The notes beneath the pieces are model-generated. The model had not been told where the DNA came from. It worked only from the letters and a program-made list of their open reading frames with translations, and made no database searches. From Chrysomallon squamiferum (lineage: Eukaryota; Mollusca; Gastropoda; Neomphalida; Peltospiridae), in contig CM022679.1 of assembly GCA_012295275.1 (NCBI GenBank), positions 13,780,145-13,844,144 of the forward strand: a DNA stretch of 64,000 nucleotides, given 5' to 3'. Position numbers and translations under genes: made by a program. The first letter of the stretch is position 1. The number at the start of each line of letters is the position of its first letter. This document shows, piece after piece, positions 22,463 to 36,092 of this stretch.

Positions 22463-24907
22463 CATTCATTCTTTTGTAACTAACTAAAATACTAACCATA
22501 AAGATGATGAAACAACTAATTACACAATAATCATGATGATGATAATTATCAACAGAAATAATGCCAGAAAAAAAAAAAAAAAAAAAAAAATTAACCTTGA
22601 CAGTTATGATTATGTCGTTAGCGGAGCCGGCGGCCGCAGACTTAGGATGGTAGCGTTGATGGTGGTAAACCATGATATTTATAAAATGTATCTTCAGCTT
22701 GTGAAATTGAGGCAAACAACAGTGTAGAGATGCTTGGGCGGAGAAACACGGTGAGGCTTGCTTTACCAAGCAGTGTGTACGTCATACAGACAAAACAACC
22801 AGTCACGACCCGTTCAAAGTGATCACCATCCTTAAAGGTATACCTGTCTAATCAGACGTACATAAATAAGACAGAAAATATTCAGAATTCTAAACTACAC
22901 ACTTGCCACTGCCAGGTTTCCCACAAAAAATAGATGCACGCAAAAATGACGAAAGACAAAAAGAACGGCGTGCTTCGGGGGAAGCGATGATTACCCTCGG
23001 TTACTGAGCAACCTGTTTAAGGTTGTCTCGATGGTCGAACGGTAACATTTAAATGTCTAATACTGTGGTGTGATCGACTGTTTTTTTAATACTGTGTAAT
23101 TGTGTCACAATCCATGACAGTAAAACTAGGACAGGTAATCTCGTCTTGACAGTTCGGTGGAAATAAAGTGGATTGGTACCCACCTCTATTTTTAAATTAT
23201 TAGTTCTAAGTGAACGATGGTAGTTTATTATGTTTAACTACTAGGAGTTAAAGGGTTAAGCGCTAAACGCTATGCTAAACGCTATGCTAACAACAATAAC
23301 AAATAATAACAACAAAAAAACGTTACAACAGCAATAATAACAAAACTATTATTTATTATTGTTAGAAAAACAACGCTGACAAACACTAAAGCAAACACGA
23401 ACAATATCACAGTACTATAGCAATTATAACAACAATATCACAGTATTATAGCAATGATAACAATATCACAGTACTATATCAACTAGAACAACAATATCAC
23501 TCTACTATAGCAATTGTAACAACACTAAACAATACAATAAAAAAAAACCATAAACTATACAACAAAGGAAGTATTAAATATCACAAGTACAAACTTAAGT
23601 AATGAGATTTCATATATAGCCCGTAATATAGCATGGTATTAGATGCAGCTGTTTTTATTCTTTTCGTGTTCTTTGGCCGTCTAACAGCTCATGCATACCC
23701 TCTGTCCAAACTATCCCTGGGGTTAAAATGTATTAGACTGTTTACGCCTAGAATATATTCTGGCTGCTCCCACAGAACCAGTTTATAAAAACACTAAATA
23801 TTCTCAAAGATCAAGATCTTTTTACACTTCAAGAATTAAAATTATGTTACAAACTATAACAAAGTATGGATCAGACATACATTTTTTGTAAACATCCGAA
23901 CATTTACATGTATTATTTTTGTTTTCTTTTACTGACCTTTTCATTCAATACAAACTGCAAACGGATATGCTGATTTGGCAAATAAATGATCTAAACCATT
24001 TTCTTGTTTATTGATAAATGATCTAACAAAACTTATAATTATATCTAAACGCTTGTTAGTGTTGTAATATGTTTGTTACAACACTGAAGTGATCCGAGTC
24101 ATTCTCAAGATCCTATGTGAATTGAGTGTGGCCTAAACTGACTGTATCATGTCATTCACGTTATCTTCTTTGAGTATAATGGACATTTAAATAGGGACCA
24201 ACTTATGAATAACACAAGAGCGTATAATCTGTAAGCCAAAATATTCCCCGGAATATAAAGAGCTATAATTACACCATGGGGTAGACCAAGGATAGACTTG
24301 CAAGGATTTAATCTGGTTTGTTTCACTGGTATCTGATATGATCATACAAACTTAATTTAGAGGGTGCCGGTGTAAAATAATATTTGTTCCCCCAGGTCAT
24401 ATAGAACAGGAGTTTGTTAATTCCCACCGTCATAATCATTGGTGTAAATCAAAATGAAGGGTCTCGTCAGTGGATTTACTTCGATACTTCAGGTTGAGAC
24501 TTGGGTCCTGACATTTTGATGAAAGTGTGTTGTTGTAGCACTTGAATTTAAAATATTGAGGCACAAATGCAACACGTTTCTAAAAGAGGACATTCATAGG
24601 CCTGCAATAGCGTTATCGATAATAAAAAATTATCAATGGATTTAGGGATGAATGTTTTTACCTTCCTTTTAAAAAAAGAAAATCCCTGTTTTCAAGATGT
24701 TAATAGTGATCAAGTACCCAGACAAATGTATCCCCCAGTTAGTTCTTCACACATCTACAATTATAATTGTGTACATATCAATAAAGGCAAACACTTCAAA
24801 ACAAAATATTAATATATAATAATAATACACATACCACAAACAAAACTAATATGTCTACAATAATTAAATATGTTAATACTAAGTTAATTCTACTTTTGTC
24901 CTATCAG

Positions 24908-25016
24908 CTTGCAGCGATGGTTATGGACACTGTATTGAAGTAGGAAAAACAAGAAAAGATGTATGGAACTGAAGTGTATCAGGAAATTTCGAAATGTGCC
25001 CTTGTTCCATTTAAAG
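24908..25016 (+). pseudogene. Cysteine-rich exon-like sequence with in-frame TGA, copy 2
   Basis: Same sequence as 2442-2550, including acceptor, cysteine pattern and the TGA at 24970-24972. Confidence 0.3.
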
Positions 25017-25054
25017 GAGGTTGGTATTTCAATTTATATAATTACCTCTCATTA

Positions 25055-25056
<2 letters not shown>

Positions 25057-25128
<72 letters not shown>
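25057..25128. repeat. (AAT)n microsatellite, copy 2
   Basis: Uninterrupted and longer than its partner at 2588-2646. Confidence 0.95.
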
Positions 25129-25133
<5 letters not shown>

Positions 25134-25334
25134 AACCTAGTTATCTGTAGCTAGTGAAGAAGAAAGAAGAAAATATTTTTTGATATGGTTTGTTACACTA
25201 TTATAACAGTGAAATGTTTGTATCCTCTGTTATTTGTTTTCTAATTCTGCATAAATTAGTTACGTTCATTACAAATTATTAATCTCATACTAAATATGTC
25301 GATCATTTTATTCGGTTGGAATCACTATTTTCAT

Positions 25335-25456
25335 TTAAAGAATAAATCCATTTGGAATACTGTGTATGTCAATCACTGTATCATTATCTTCAACAGTAAT
25401 GGTCTCGTCAGCATGGTTTCTTTCACTATTTCTCCAATTCTGTCCAACAGGCTCAT
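25335..25456 (-). pseudogene. Remnant of the acidic tail exon (copy 2)
   Basis: Same remnant as 2854-2975, with the same microsatellite replacing the exon's 5' part. Confidence 0.5.
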
Positions 25457-26692
25457 CTTGATAATAATAATAATAACAACAACAACAACAACAATAATAG
25501 CAATAAATACAGTAATAAAACCTAAATGAAATAAACATTGTTAAAAATATAAAAATATGCCACTCAGAAATTAGTTTCATTGTACAACTCATACATATCA
25601 CATTTCATGTACACATTTTACAAGGCTGTAATGGTGTTCTCATAATTAATCTAAAATACATGTAATAGCACAAGTCAGAAATTGTTATAAACTGAACAAA
25701 AATGAATATTTTACAGCAGTGACACAGCAAGATATTAAAGAAAATATTTTACACACATTAATTTTGTTTGCTCAAATTAACTGTAGTGATCTCAATTTGA
25801 CCTTAATGTAGGGCTCTACTTTGACAGTATGAACAAATGGCAAAAACACTTTCAATGTCTCTCCTAATTTATATATATATATATAAATGACAACCAATCT
25901 TTGCTATGACAGTAAAAATACGCTATCACGAAACTGGATCCCCCTTTATTTGCATCAATGGCGATGACATTTCGTTTGATGAGGACTGATTTGTTGTAAG
26001 TTGTTAGAAAAAGATTTGGACTCATACCATCAAGGTTATTTGTACGGATAAGACCAATATGATTCAATAATTATTATTTCGTGCATTTATGTATGCATCT
26101 GTATGTGTGTTTATATACATGTGCGAATGAGTAAGTTAATGGATGTGTGCATGAGTGAGTCGGTGAAAAAAATTAAAATATTAATAGGATCAAGCTATCC
26201 TAAAGGATGATTGTCACAGTGAAAAAAAGCAGCAGCATTCATTAAAGACATTTATATACAAACAGTGAGTAATGGGAATTCACACAAATAGACTCAAATG
26301 TTTTTATAACAGTCATACATGCATTTGCAAAGGCAGGAAATGTCAGCGTTCATATGTTACTCCTGGAGCAACAGCATCATATTATGTACATTCTTTATTA
26401 TTAGGAAAAACTGGTTAGAAGAAACAAATAAAATACTGAAAGAATACACAGTGCATTTAGACTATTGACTGGCACGTAACAACAAATTTATGTTCTTTGA
26501 CAGAACTGTAAACTAATCTGAATTGAAACATATGCAGTGTTGTGTGAGTGGATTTGTGTTTACGTGTGTGAGTGTGTTTTTTTCAATTTGGTTAACTGGA
26601 AATATACATCTGTCAACTCACCAGCTATTTTGTCTTTAATTCGTTAGTTCTACTTGTTCTTCATTTTGGTCAACACCATCTTTGTTTTTGTT

Positions 26693-28183
26693 TTAACGTC
26701 GAAAGCTCCACAGTAGGAAAAATACTAAACCTGCAACTAATAATCCTGCTGCTATTGCTATGAAAAGTGTATAATAAAGGTCTTTCTGACTCTGGGGGAG
26801 ATCTGAAATAAAACCAAAGCTTTGTAACAAGCACCCATAAAAACAACTATGAATTCAGCCATTTTTATACAGCAAACCAGACTACTGCCATAATACATAT
26901 ACATACACACATACATAAAAACATATATACATTTATATACACATACATTCATACACAAGCATACATACGAACACACATACATACAAACATACATATCCAT
27001 ATACTGCCATAATATATGAATACATACATACACACACATATATATATATACTGTGCATACATACCTACACACAAATATATATATGCAAACACACATACAT
27101 ATAAACATACATACACACATACATACATACATACATACATACATGAACAAACATAGATTCATATATAAATATAAATATATATATACACACACACACACAC
27201 ATAAGAACAGATATACACAAACAAACATTCATTATTTTGTGGCTGTAATAAATACTTACCTTTTGTTGTCTGATTATCAAGGAAATTTGAAACTAAAACA
27301 GAAAACAAATATAATCTGTGAAATAAGCACACAGAAAAGTTGTTACTCTACAAAATGAGATCAAAAACAAAAGTTGTAACTAACTTTGTGAAGATCTGTG
27401 TGTTTATTTGTTTGTTTGTTTTTTTGTTTGTTTATTTATTTATTATTTATTTATCAAATAACAAGACATAATAAAAATGTTACCTTACTGTTATAAAATA
27501 TAGTATCATCTAGCCTAGAAAGACCTGCTTTATAGAAACATTTTAAAACATACAAATAGAAAAACATTTCTTCTTATTAGAAACCTTTGTAACTAACTAA
27601 TAAAACACACACAAACACATACTCATTCAGAAAGGACCAAAAGCAAACTGTAATATACATTACAAGGAAACTTTAAACTCGATGATTTTTTTTTTTTTTT
27701 AATAAAAACATTTCTTTGCCAGTGCGTTTTATAATTCTTACATGCATACAAACATACGTATATATTTATATATGTACATGCAAATCCACATAAACATACA
27801 TAAATACATTTAAATACATATATACGTACATGCATACATCCACATAAACATACATATATTTACGTACATATAAACACACACTCACACATACGATAAATAT
27901 ACAAACTCAAACATTTATTATTTTATAGCTGTAACAATTAATAATTCTTACCTGTCTGATTATGAAGGAAATCTGAAACAAAAACAATAAACAGAAAAGT
28001 TGTAACTGTAATTTTGTGAAGATCTGTTTATTTATTCAAATAAAAAGACACAATAAAAATGCTTCAGTATTGATATAGAAACATTTTAAAATATAGAAAT
28101 AGCAAAAATAGGTCTTCTTATTAAGAACCTTTAAAGCTAATAAAACACATACACATATTCATTCATAAATATTCAGACAGACA

Positions 28184-28219
<36 letters not shown>

Positions 28220-28410
28220 TACACACATTTACCTACCCATACATAATGGATTACACTGTTTAGGGAAAACCAAACGTGTTGTAGCGCACAAATCACTGAT
28301 GCCTATGCAGTAATAGCACCTCTCATCTTCACGTACACAATACTGTTCTCTCTCATCACATACATCGTGGCCACATCTAAACGTTGTTCCATGTGTCATA
28401 TTGATTACTT
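26693..28410 (-). CDS. TNFR-like cysteine-rich receptor, copy B, tail-less form
   Basis: Exons 28237-28410 (Cys-rich), 27952-27972 (21 nt), 27260-27292 (33 nt) and 26693-26802 (transmembrane), all GT-AG and phase 1. The Cys-rich exon is one codon shorter than in copy A and has seven cysteines (copy A's YYEC is DVC here, which keeps one Cys and shifts its spacing). It differs at many residues, for example YCVREDERCYYCIG against YCVPEDQRCYYCKG, with no stop. The last exon lacks three codons in the membrane helix and ends FFLLWSFRR-stop immediately after it, so the cytoplasmic tail of copy A is lost. A decoy or ligand-trapping form would fit, but this is inference. First exon unresolved; the nearest is truncated by hAT. 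Confidence 0.55.
26900..27200. repeat. (ACAT)n/(CA)n microsatellite cluster, copy 2
   Basis: Counterpart of 4425-4740, in an intron of receptor copy B. Confidence 0.9.
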
Positions 28411-28479
28411 CTGAAAATAAAACTGTACTGTTATTATTTCTCTAAATTCCAATTAAAGAGTGTATTTGGTTATGCGAAA

Positions 28480-28639
28480 ATACATACATACATACATACA
28501 TACATGCATACATACATACATACACATACATACATACATACATACACACACATACATACATACATACATACATACATACATACATACATACATACATACA
28601 TACATACATACATACATACATACATACATACTTACTTAC

Positions 28640-28708
<69 letters not shown>
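28480..28708. repeat. (ACAT)n followed by (AC)n microsatellite, copy 2
   Basis: Expanded relative to 5845-6027, at the same distance from the Cys-rich exon. Confidence 0.95.
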
Positions 28709-28711
<3 letters not shown>

Positions 28712-30121
28712 GTACCGGATCCATAGGATCAACTTGTTTTAATGTATGTCACCGAACTGGGGAATGACAGAAACTTCTGGAACCGTTTCGAAACAAATGG
28801 TGCCAGTCCTACGAATCACGTTACGGATGGCATTGAAAATTGAAAATGATAGGCAGCAGTCTTCCCAATATTTTTGAATTCAAAGATATGATTAAGAGAG
28901 AACAGGCCTTTGTTGAAGCTAAAGTTTTATAGTTAAGACTTTGACATATGCCTATAGAAAATGCTCCTCTTGACAGGACAAAAATCTGCAACAGAATATG
29001 CTGATTCCGTCTCCCATTTTGTTGGACTGTAAAATGTTAGTTCTTTGTTGATCTTTTGGGAAATTAACTTTACTAAAGTATATGTCATTTTTATGAGAAA
29101 CAGTAGTACACTATTAAAGATCAAAATAAGCGATTAATTAATTTATTTAATATATTCAGTACAATTTATATTTGTAAAACATTGTTTTTATTTATTTATT
29201 TTTTTTTTTTTTTTTATTTATTTTTTATTTTTTAAAGAATCAGTTAAATTGAAGAGTATTCCGAGGAATATTTAAATGCATCCTCTACAGGATAAATTGG
29301 CAAGGTTTCAAGTCGGAAATGACGTTTTGTTCAGATTTACCTGTCGCGTAGGAGATATCACGAATCACGTGATATATAATAACAGGTGCGAGCACAGTGA
29401 GGTGACCCCGTATGTCATTATGCGAAATAAAAGATTATGAAGAAACAGTAGTACACTATTAAAGATCAAAATAAGCGACCAATTTATTTATTTAATATAT
29501 TCCGTACAATTTATATTTATAAAACATATTTTTTATTTACATATTGTATTAGTGTTTATTTAATTTATTAATTTATGTATTATTATTTATTTATTTATTT
29601 ATTTATTTATTCCTTCATATTTGTATTTTTATTTTTATTATTATTTTATTTATTTTTTCTATTTTTTAAATTTCTTTCAAAAATATACAAAACTTTATTT
29701 TGCCATGTCATTATTTACCTTAGATACTCTCACAACGTTCATATTCCGTAGACACACTATACAGACAGTCTGCAGGTAATTAATTCTATACAATATTTTT
29801 AATAATTTACAGGTGACACTCGATTTCGTAAAGCAATAGAGTTAACAAAAAAGTCTGGGAAATCGCGAATCTAAATATTAACCCTCAAATTTACCAAAAC
29901 ATTAAACTTTAGAACACATAACATCTATTTAATACGGTAATATAATAATCTAAGAAAAATATACAGACAAAAAGAAATTAAACAAATTTAATACGGTATT
30001 TGTTAAGAAAAAGGAACAGAAGAAAAATGTAGAGTACGTTGGGTATAGTTATGGGTGAATTGTAAAATGTATTCTTACCTTGATGGAAATTGGATTGAGA
30101 CAGGACTGCCGCGATCGTGTA
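28709..30121. repeat. Diverged cassette sequence with MITE pieces, copy 2
   Basis: Matches 6028-7385. MITE interior at 28960-29120, MITE right end at 29385-29440, and a cassette donor near 30079, cut by the hAT end at 30122. Here the promoter remnant retains about 45 bp (29346-29385) missing from copy 1. No gene seen. Confidence 0.6.
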
Positions 30122-30898
30122 GTTCAGTGATTCTCAACCTTTTTTTGCCAACGGCACACCTTGGAACACAGGAAAAAATAGCGGGACACCTGGTTAAATA
30201 TACATGAAAAATATTTGAATTTTGCTAAATAAAAACATGGCAAGTCATAGACAGCAGACAACCGTAGACACAAATTAGTCATAGACACATAGAATGACTC
30301 AAACTAAATAAAGAAAAACACAGCTATGAACTCACTTCATTGCAGTAGTTCTAATTTCATGAATCAAATAGCTGGCTTCTTTAGTGACAAATTTGTGCCT
30401 GACTTTTATTCATAATTTCGTCAATGTTTCGTCAAATATGAGACAGACACACCCTCATTTCTTCTTCCATTGTACGTAATCTCCAGTGCTTCATGTTTTT
30501 GATGTTGTTTAATGTTGAGAAGCCTAATTCACATATGTAAGAAGTTGAAAATTGTAATAAAATTGCTACTAAAGCTCTTTTATATAATATGGGATACTCC
30601 TCTTGAATTGAAATCCAAAATGAATCAATGGGCAGATTCAAATATTTTAATTTTAACCCTTGGTCACTAGAAAGGTGGCCAATTCTTATTCTTCCTATAA
30701 CTCATGTTCAATGTTGGAAGAATAATTTATGAAAGGATCTCTAATCCAATCATTCTTTTCTGACTTTAATGACGGAAAGTAATTGTTGATGCTTTCGGCC
30801 AGGGCTGTCAGATGAGTATACACAATAGAGATCATTTCTCTAATACAGGTAGAACACAATAAAAGGAACATATCAAGATTGCCAGTGATTGCTTTTTT
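30122..30898 (-). mobile_element. hAT-type DNA transposon remnant, copy 2
   Basis: Begins CAGTGATTCTCAACC. The minus strand encodes a longer stretch of transposase than copy 1: HLTALAESINNYFPSLKSE and NDWIRDPF within 30695-30870, then, after a stop and frameshift, EEYPILYKRALVAILLQFST and ELGFSTLNNIKN (30432-30641). This order is that of the C-terminal third of hAT transposases of the ZBED5/SCAND3-like group. Non-functional. Confidence 0.78.
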
Positions 30899-31183
30899 TT
30901 TGGTGGACTGTAAAATGTTAATCCATTGTTGGTCTTTTGGAAAATGAACTTTACTGTAATCCCGTACTGTTTTATCATTTGCTATCCTTGACTGCTTAAA
31001 TAATATATAACAATAGGTTCGGGCACAGTGAGGAGACCCCATACGTCATTGCACGAAATAAGACATTACAAAGAAACAATAGTACACTAATAAAGATCAA
31101 GATAAGCGACCAATTTATTTACTTAATATATTCAGTACAATTTATATTTATAAAACATATTGTTTATTTAATTTATTAATTTA

Positions 31184-31184
<1 letters not shown>

Positions 31185-31258
<74 letters not shown>

Positions 31259-31262
31259 TTCA
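31185..31262. repeat. (ATT)n then (ATTT)n microsatellite
   Basis: Counterpart of 8473-8530, longer here. Confidence 0.9.
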
Positions 31263-31309
31263 TTTATTTTTATTAGTATTTTTATTTTTATTATTATTTT
31301 ATTTATTTT

Positions 31310-34300
31310 TTCTATTTTTTAAATTTCTTTCGAAAATATACAAAACGTTATTTTGTCATGCCATAATTTACCTTAGATACTCTCACAGCGTTCATATTTC
31401 GTAGACACATTATACAGACAGTCTGCAGGTAATTAATTCTATACAATATTTTTAATAATTTACAGGTGACACTCGATTTCATAGAGCGATAGAGTTAATA
31501 CTAAAGTCTGGGAAATCGCGAATCTAAATATTAACCCTCAAATTTACCAAAACATTAAACTTAAGAACACACATTTCATCTATTTAATACGGTAATATAA
31601 TAATGTGAGAACAATATACAGACAAAAACAAATTAAACAAATTTCATACGGTATATGTTAAGAAAAAGGAACAGTAGAAAAATGTAGACTACGTTGGGTA
31701 TAGTTATGAGTGAATTGTGAAATGTATTCTTACCTTGATGGAAATTGTATTAAGAGGGGGCTGCAGCGATCTTATAGTTGAACACAGAATAAGTTAATAG
31801 TACGTAGAGGTAAGGTTTCAAGTTGAAAATGACGTGTGTTCAGCTTTATTCAGACAAAATAACCACGTTTCGCGTAAGCGATATAAATAGTTCTATTTCC
31901 CAAATTAAAAGTAAATCCATACCGGAAATTTATAGTTTTTATTTTAGTTTATTTTTATTTTTATATATTTATTTATTCGTTGTTTTTTTTGTTTTTTTGT
32001 TGTTTTTTTTGGTGTCTTTTTGTATTTTATTATTATTATTTTTAATTTCTTTCGAAAATATAGAAAACGTTATTTTCCCATTCCGTCATTTACCTTAGAT
32101 ATTCTCACAACGTTCAAATTTCGTAGACACATTATACAGACAGTATGCAGGTAATTAATTCTATACAATATTTTTAATAATTTACAGGTGACACTCGATT
32201 TCATAGAGCGATAGAGTTAATACTAAAGTCTGGGAAATCGCGAATCTAAATATTAACCCTCAAATTTACCAAAACATTAAACTTAAGAACACACATTTCA
32301 TCTATTTAATACGGTAATATAATAATGTGAGAACAATATACAGACAAAAACAAATTAAACAAATTTCATACGGTATATGTTAAGAAAAAGGAACAGTAGA
32401 AAAATGTAGACTACGTTGGGTATAGTTATGAGTGAATTGTGAAATGTATTCTTACCTTGATGGAAATTGTATTAAGAGGGGGCTGCAGCGATCTTATAGT
32501 TGAACACAGAATAAGTTAATAGTACGTAGAGGTAAGGTTTCAAGTTGAAAATGACGTGTGTTCAGCTTTATTCAGACAAAATAACCACGTTTCGCGTAAG
32601 CGATATAAATAGTTCTATTTCCCAAATTAAAAGTAAATCCATACCGGAAATTTATAGTTTTTATTTTAGTTTATTTTTATTTTTATATATTTATTTATTC
32701 GTTGTTTTTTTTGTTTTTTTGTTGTTTTTTTTGGTGTTTTTTTGTATTTTATTATTATTATTTTTAATTTCTTTCGAAAATATAGAAAACGTTATTTTCC
32801 CATTCCGTCATTTACCTTAGATATTCTCACAACGTTCAAATTTCGTAGACACATTATACAGACAGTATGCAGGTAATTAATTCTATACAATATTTTTAAT
32901 AATTTACAGGTGACACTCGATTTCATAGAGCGATAGAGTTAATACTAAAGTCTGGGAAATCGCGAATCTAAATATTAACCCTCAAATTTACCAAAACATT
33001 AAACTTAAGAACACACATTTCATCTATTTAATACGGTAATATAATAATGTGAGAACAATATACAGACAAAAACAAATTAAACAAATTTCATACGGTATAT
33101 GTTAAGAAAAAGGAACAGTAGAAAAATGTAGACTACGTTGGGTATAGTTATGAGTGAATTGTGAAATGTATTCTTACCTTGATGGAAATTGTATTAAGAG
33201 GGGGCTGCAGCGATCTTATAGTTGAACACAGAATAAGTTAATAGTACGTAGAGGTAAGGTTTCAAGTTGAAAATGACGTGTGTTCAGCTTTATTCAGACA
33301 AAATAACCACGTTTCGCGTAAGCGATATAAATAGTTCTATTTCCCAAATTAAAAGTAAATCCATACCGGAAATTTATAGTTTTTATTTTAGTTTATTTTT
33401 ATTTTTATATATTTATTTATTCGTTGTTTTTTTTGTTTTTTTGTTTTTTTTTGGTGTTTTTTTGTATTTTATTATTATTATTTTTAATTTCTTTCGAAAA
33501 TATAGAAAACGTTATTTTCCCATTCCGTCATTTACCTTAGATATTCTCACAACGTTCAAATTTCGTAGACACATTATACAGACAGTATGCAGGTAATTAA
33601 TTCTATACAATATTTTTAATAATTTACAGGTGACACTCGATTTCATAGAGCGATAGAGTTAATACTAAAGTCTGGGAAATCGCGAATCTAAATATTAACC
33701 CTCAAATTTACCAAAACATTAAACTTAAGAACACACATTTCATCTATTTAATACGGTAATATAATAATGTGAGAACAATATACAGACAAAAACAAATTAA
33801 ACAAATTTCATACGGTATATGTTAAGAAAAAGGAACAGTAGAAAAATGTAGACTACGTTGGGTATAGTTATGAGTGAATTGTGAAATGTATTCTTACCTT
33901 GATGGAAATTGTATTAAGAGGGGGCTGCAGCGATCTTATAGTTGAACACAGAATAAGTTAATAGTACGTAGAGGTAAGGTTTCAAGTTGAAAATGACGTG
34001 TGTTCAGCTTTATTCAGACAAAATAACCACGTTTCGCGTAAGCGATATAAATAGTTCTATTTCCCAAATTAAAAGTAAATCCATACCGGAAATTTATAGT
34101 TTTTATTTTAGTTTATTTTTATTTTTATATATTTATTTATTCGTTGTTTTTTTTGTTTTTTTGTTGTTTTTTTTGGTGTCTTTTTGTATTTTATTATTAT
34201 TATTTTTAATTTCTTTCGAAAATATAGAAAACGTTATTTTCCCATTCCGTCATTTACCTTAGATATTCTCACAACGTTCAAATTTCGTAGACACATTATA

Positions 34301-35245
34301 CAGACAGTATGCAGGTAATTAATTCTATACAATATTTTTAATAATTTACAGGTGACACTCGATTTCATAGAGCGATAGAGTTAATACAAAAGTCTGGGAA
34401 ATCGTGAATCTAAATATTAACCCTCAAATTTACCAAAACATTAAACTTAAGAACACACATTTCATCTATTTAATACGGTAATATAATAATGTGAGAACAA
34501 TATACAGACAAAAACAAATTAAACAAATTTCATACGGTATATGTTAAGAAAAAGGAACAGTAGAAAAATGTAGACTACGTTGGGTATAGTTATGAGTGAA
34601 TTGTGAAATGTATTCTTACCTTGATGGAAATTGTATTAAGAGGGGGCTGCAGCGATCTTATAGTTGAACACAGAATAAGTTAATAGTACGTAGAGGTAAG
34701 GTTTCAAGTTGAAAATGACGTGTGTTCAGCTTTATTCAGACAAAATAACCACGTTTCGCGTAAGCGATATAAATAGTTCTATTTCCCAAATTAAAAGTAA
34801 ATCCATACCGGAAATTTATAGTTTTTATTTTAGTTTATTTTTATTTTTATATATTTATTTATTCGTTGTTTTTTTTGTTTTTTTGTTGTTTTTTTTGGTG
34901 TCTTTTTGTATTTTATTATTATTATTTTTAATTTCTTTCGAAAATATAGAAAACGTTATTTTCCCATTCCGTCATTTACCTTAGATATTCTCACAACGTT
35001 CAAATTTCGTAGACACATTATACAGACAGTATGCAGGTAATTAATTCTATACAATATTTTTAATAATTTACAGGTGACACTCGATTTCATAGAGCGATAG
35101 AGTTAATACAAAAGTCTGGGAAATCGTGAATCTAAATATTAACCCTCAAATTTACCAAAACATTAAACTTAAGAACACACATTGCATCTATTTAATACGG
35201 TAATATAATAATGTGAGAACAATATACAGATGAAAACAAATTAAA
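31310..35245 (-). repeat. Cassette array 2: five ~0.72 kb near-identical units
   Basis: Corresponding points recur at 31823, 32545, 33267, 33987 and 34709 (steps 722, 722, 720, 722). Each unit has a minus-strand TATA-like box, exon-like stretch and strong donor CATCAAG|GTAAGA. All copies start TTG rather than ATG and share a TAA nine codons before the donor, so none codes for a receptor N-terminus. Differences between units are mainly T-run lengths and a few substitutions, so homogenisation is recent. A sixth, partial unit runs into degraded sequence at 35250. Confidence 0.93.
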
Positions 35246-35497
35246 GGTTTCAAGCGGGATGTTTTTTAACACACACACACACGAACAAACAAAAAAAGCA
35301 ATTTGACTTATTTGAATGTGTACTTAATTTCTTTTCTGTAATTATTTCTTTTTGTGTTCACTTTCGACTCAAAGAATCAGTTAAACTGAAAAATATTCCC
35401 AGAAATATTTGAATACACCCTCAACAGGATAACTTAAGAGTACATACGTAGAGCCAAGCTTTCGACTCAAAGAATCAGTTAAACTGAAAAGTATTTC
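35246..35497. repeat. Cassette fragments before the gap
   Basis: (CA)n and two partial copies of the word agaatcagttaaactgaaaa, truncated by the gap. No gene. Confidence 0.6.
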
Positions 35498-35697
35498 NNN
35501 NNNNNNNNNNNNNNNNNNNNNNNNNNNNNNNNNNNNNNNNNNNNNNNNNNNNNNNNNNNNNNNNNNNNNNNNNNNNNNNNNNNNNNNNNNNNNNNNNNNN
35601 NNNNNNNNNNNNNNNNNNNNNNNNNNNNNNNNNNNNNNNNNNNNNNNNNNNNNNNNNNNNNNNNNNNNNNNNNNNNNNNNNNNNNNNNNNNNNNNNN
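35498..35697. other. Assembly gap, exactly 200 N
   Basis: A round 200-N run is usually a scaffolding placeholder of unknown true size. It lies between array 2 and receptor copy C and probably hides the transmembrane exon of copy C and further array units. Confidence 0.97.
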
Positions 35698-35730
35698 TTC
35701 TTAGCTGTAACGATTAATAAGCAGCCTTAC

Positions 35731-36045
35731 CTCTCTGATTAACAAGGAAATCTGAAACAAAAACAAGAAACAGAAAAGTTGTTACTGTAACTTTGTGAAG
35801 ATCTGTGAGTTTATCTATTTATTTATTTGACTGTTTGTTTATCTATTTATTTATTTGACTGTTTGTTTATCTATTTATTTATTTGACTGTTTGTTTATTT
35901 ATTCAAATAAAAAGACAATAAAAATGCTACAGTTTTGATACAGAAACATTTTAAAATATAGAAATAGCAAAAATAGTTATTCTTATTACGAACCTTTAAA
36001 GCTAATAAAACACATACACATATTCATTCATATTCAGATACCATT

Positions 36046-36092
<47 letters not shown>

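Larger units (their letters stand above)
22463..31440. repeat. Segmental duplication, copy 2 (pairs with 1-8720)
   Basis: Collinear with the left end of the window. Bases 22463-24900 hold no supported gene, as in copy 1. Small indels include a duplicated 'aacgctatgct' near 23270 and a ~170-bp insertion near 27690-27860. Confidence 0.92.

Noticed and set aside
28460-28767. Long plus-strand frames of repeating His-Thr-Tyr-Ile
   Set aside because: Direct translation of (ACAT)n and (AC)n microsatellites; no codon structure or splice context.
31823-34984. Five repeated ~91-residue plus-strand frames (MKMTCVQLYSDK...)
   Set aside because: They run from promoter-like cassette sequence into T-rich microsatellite; frame end varies with T-run length, so not conserved as protein.
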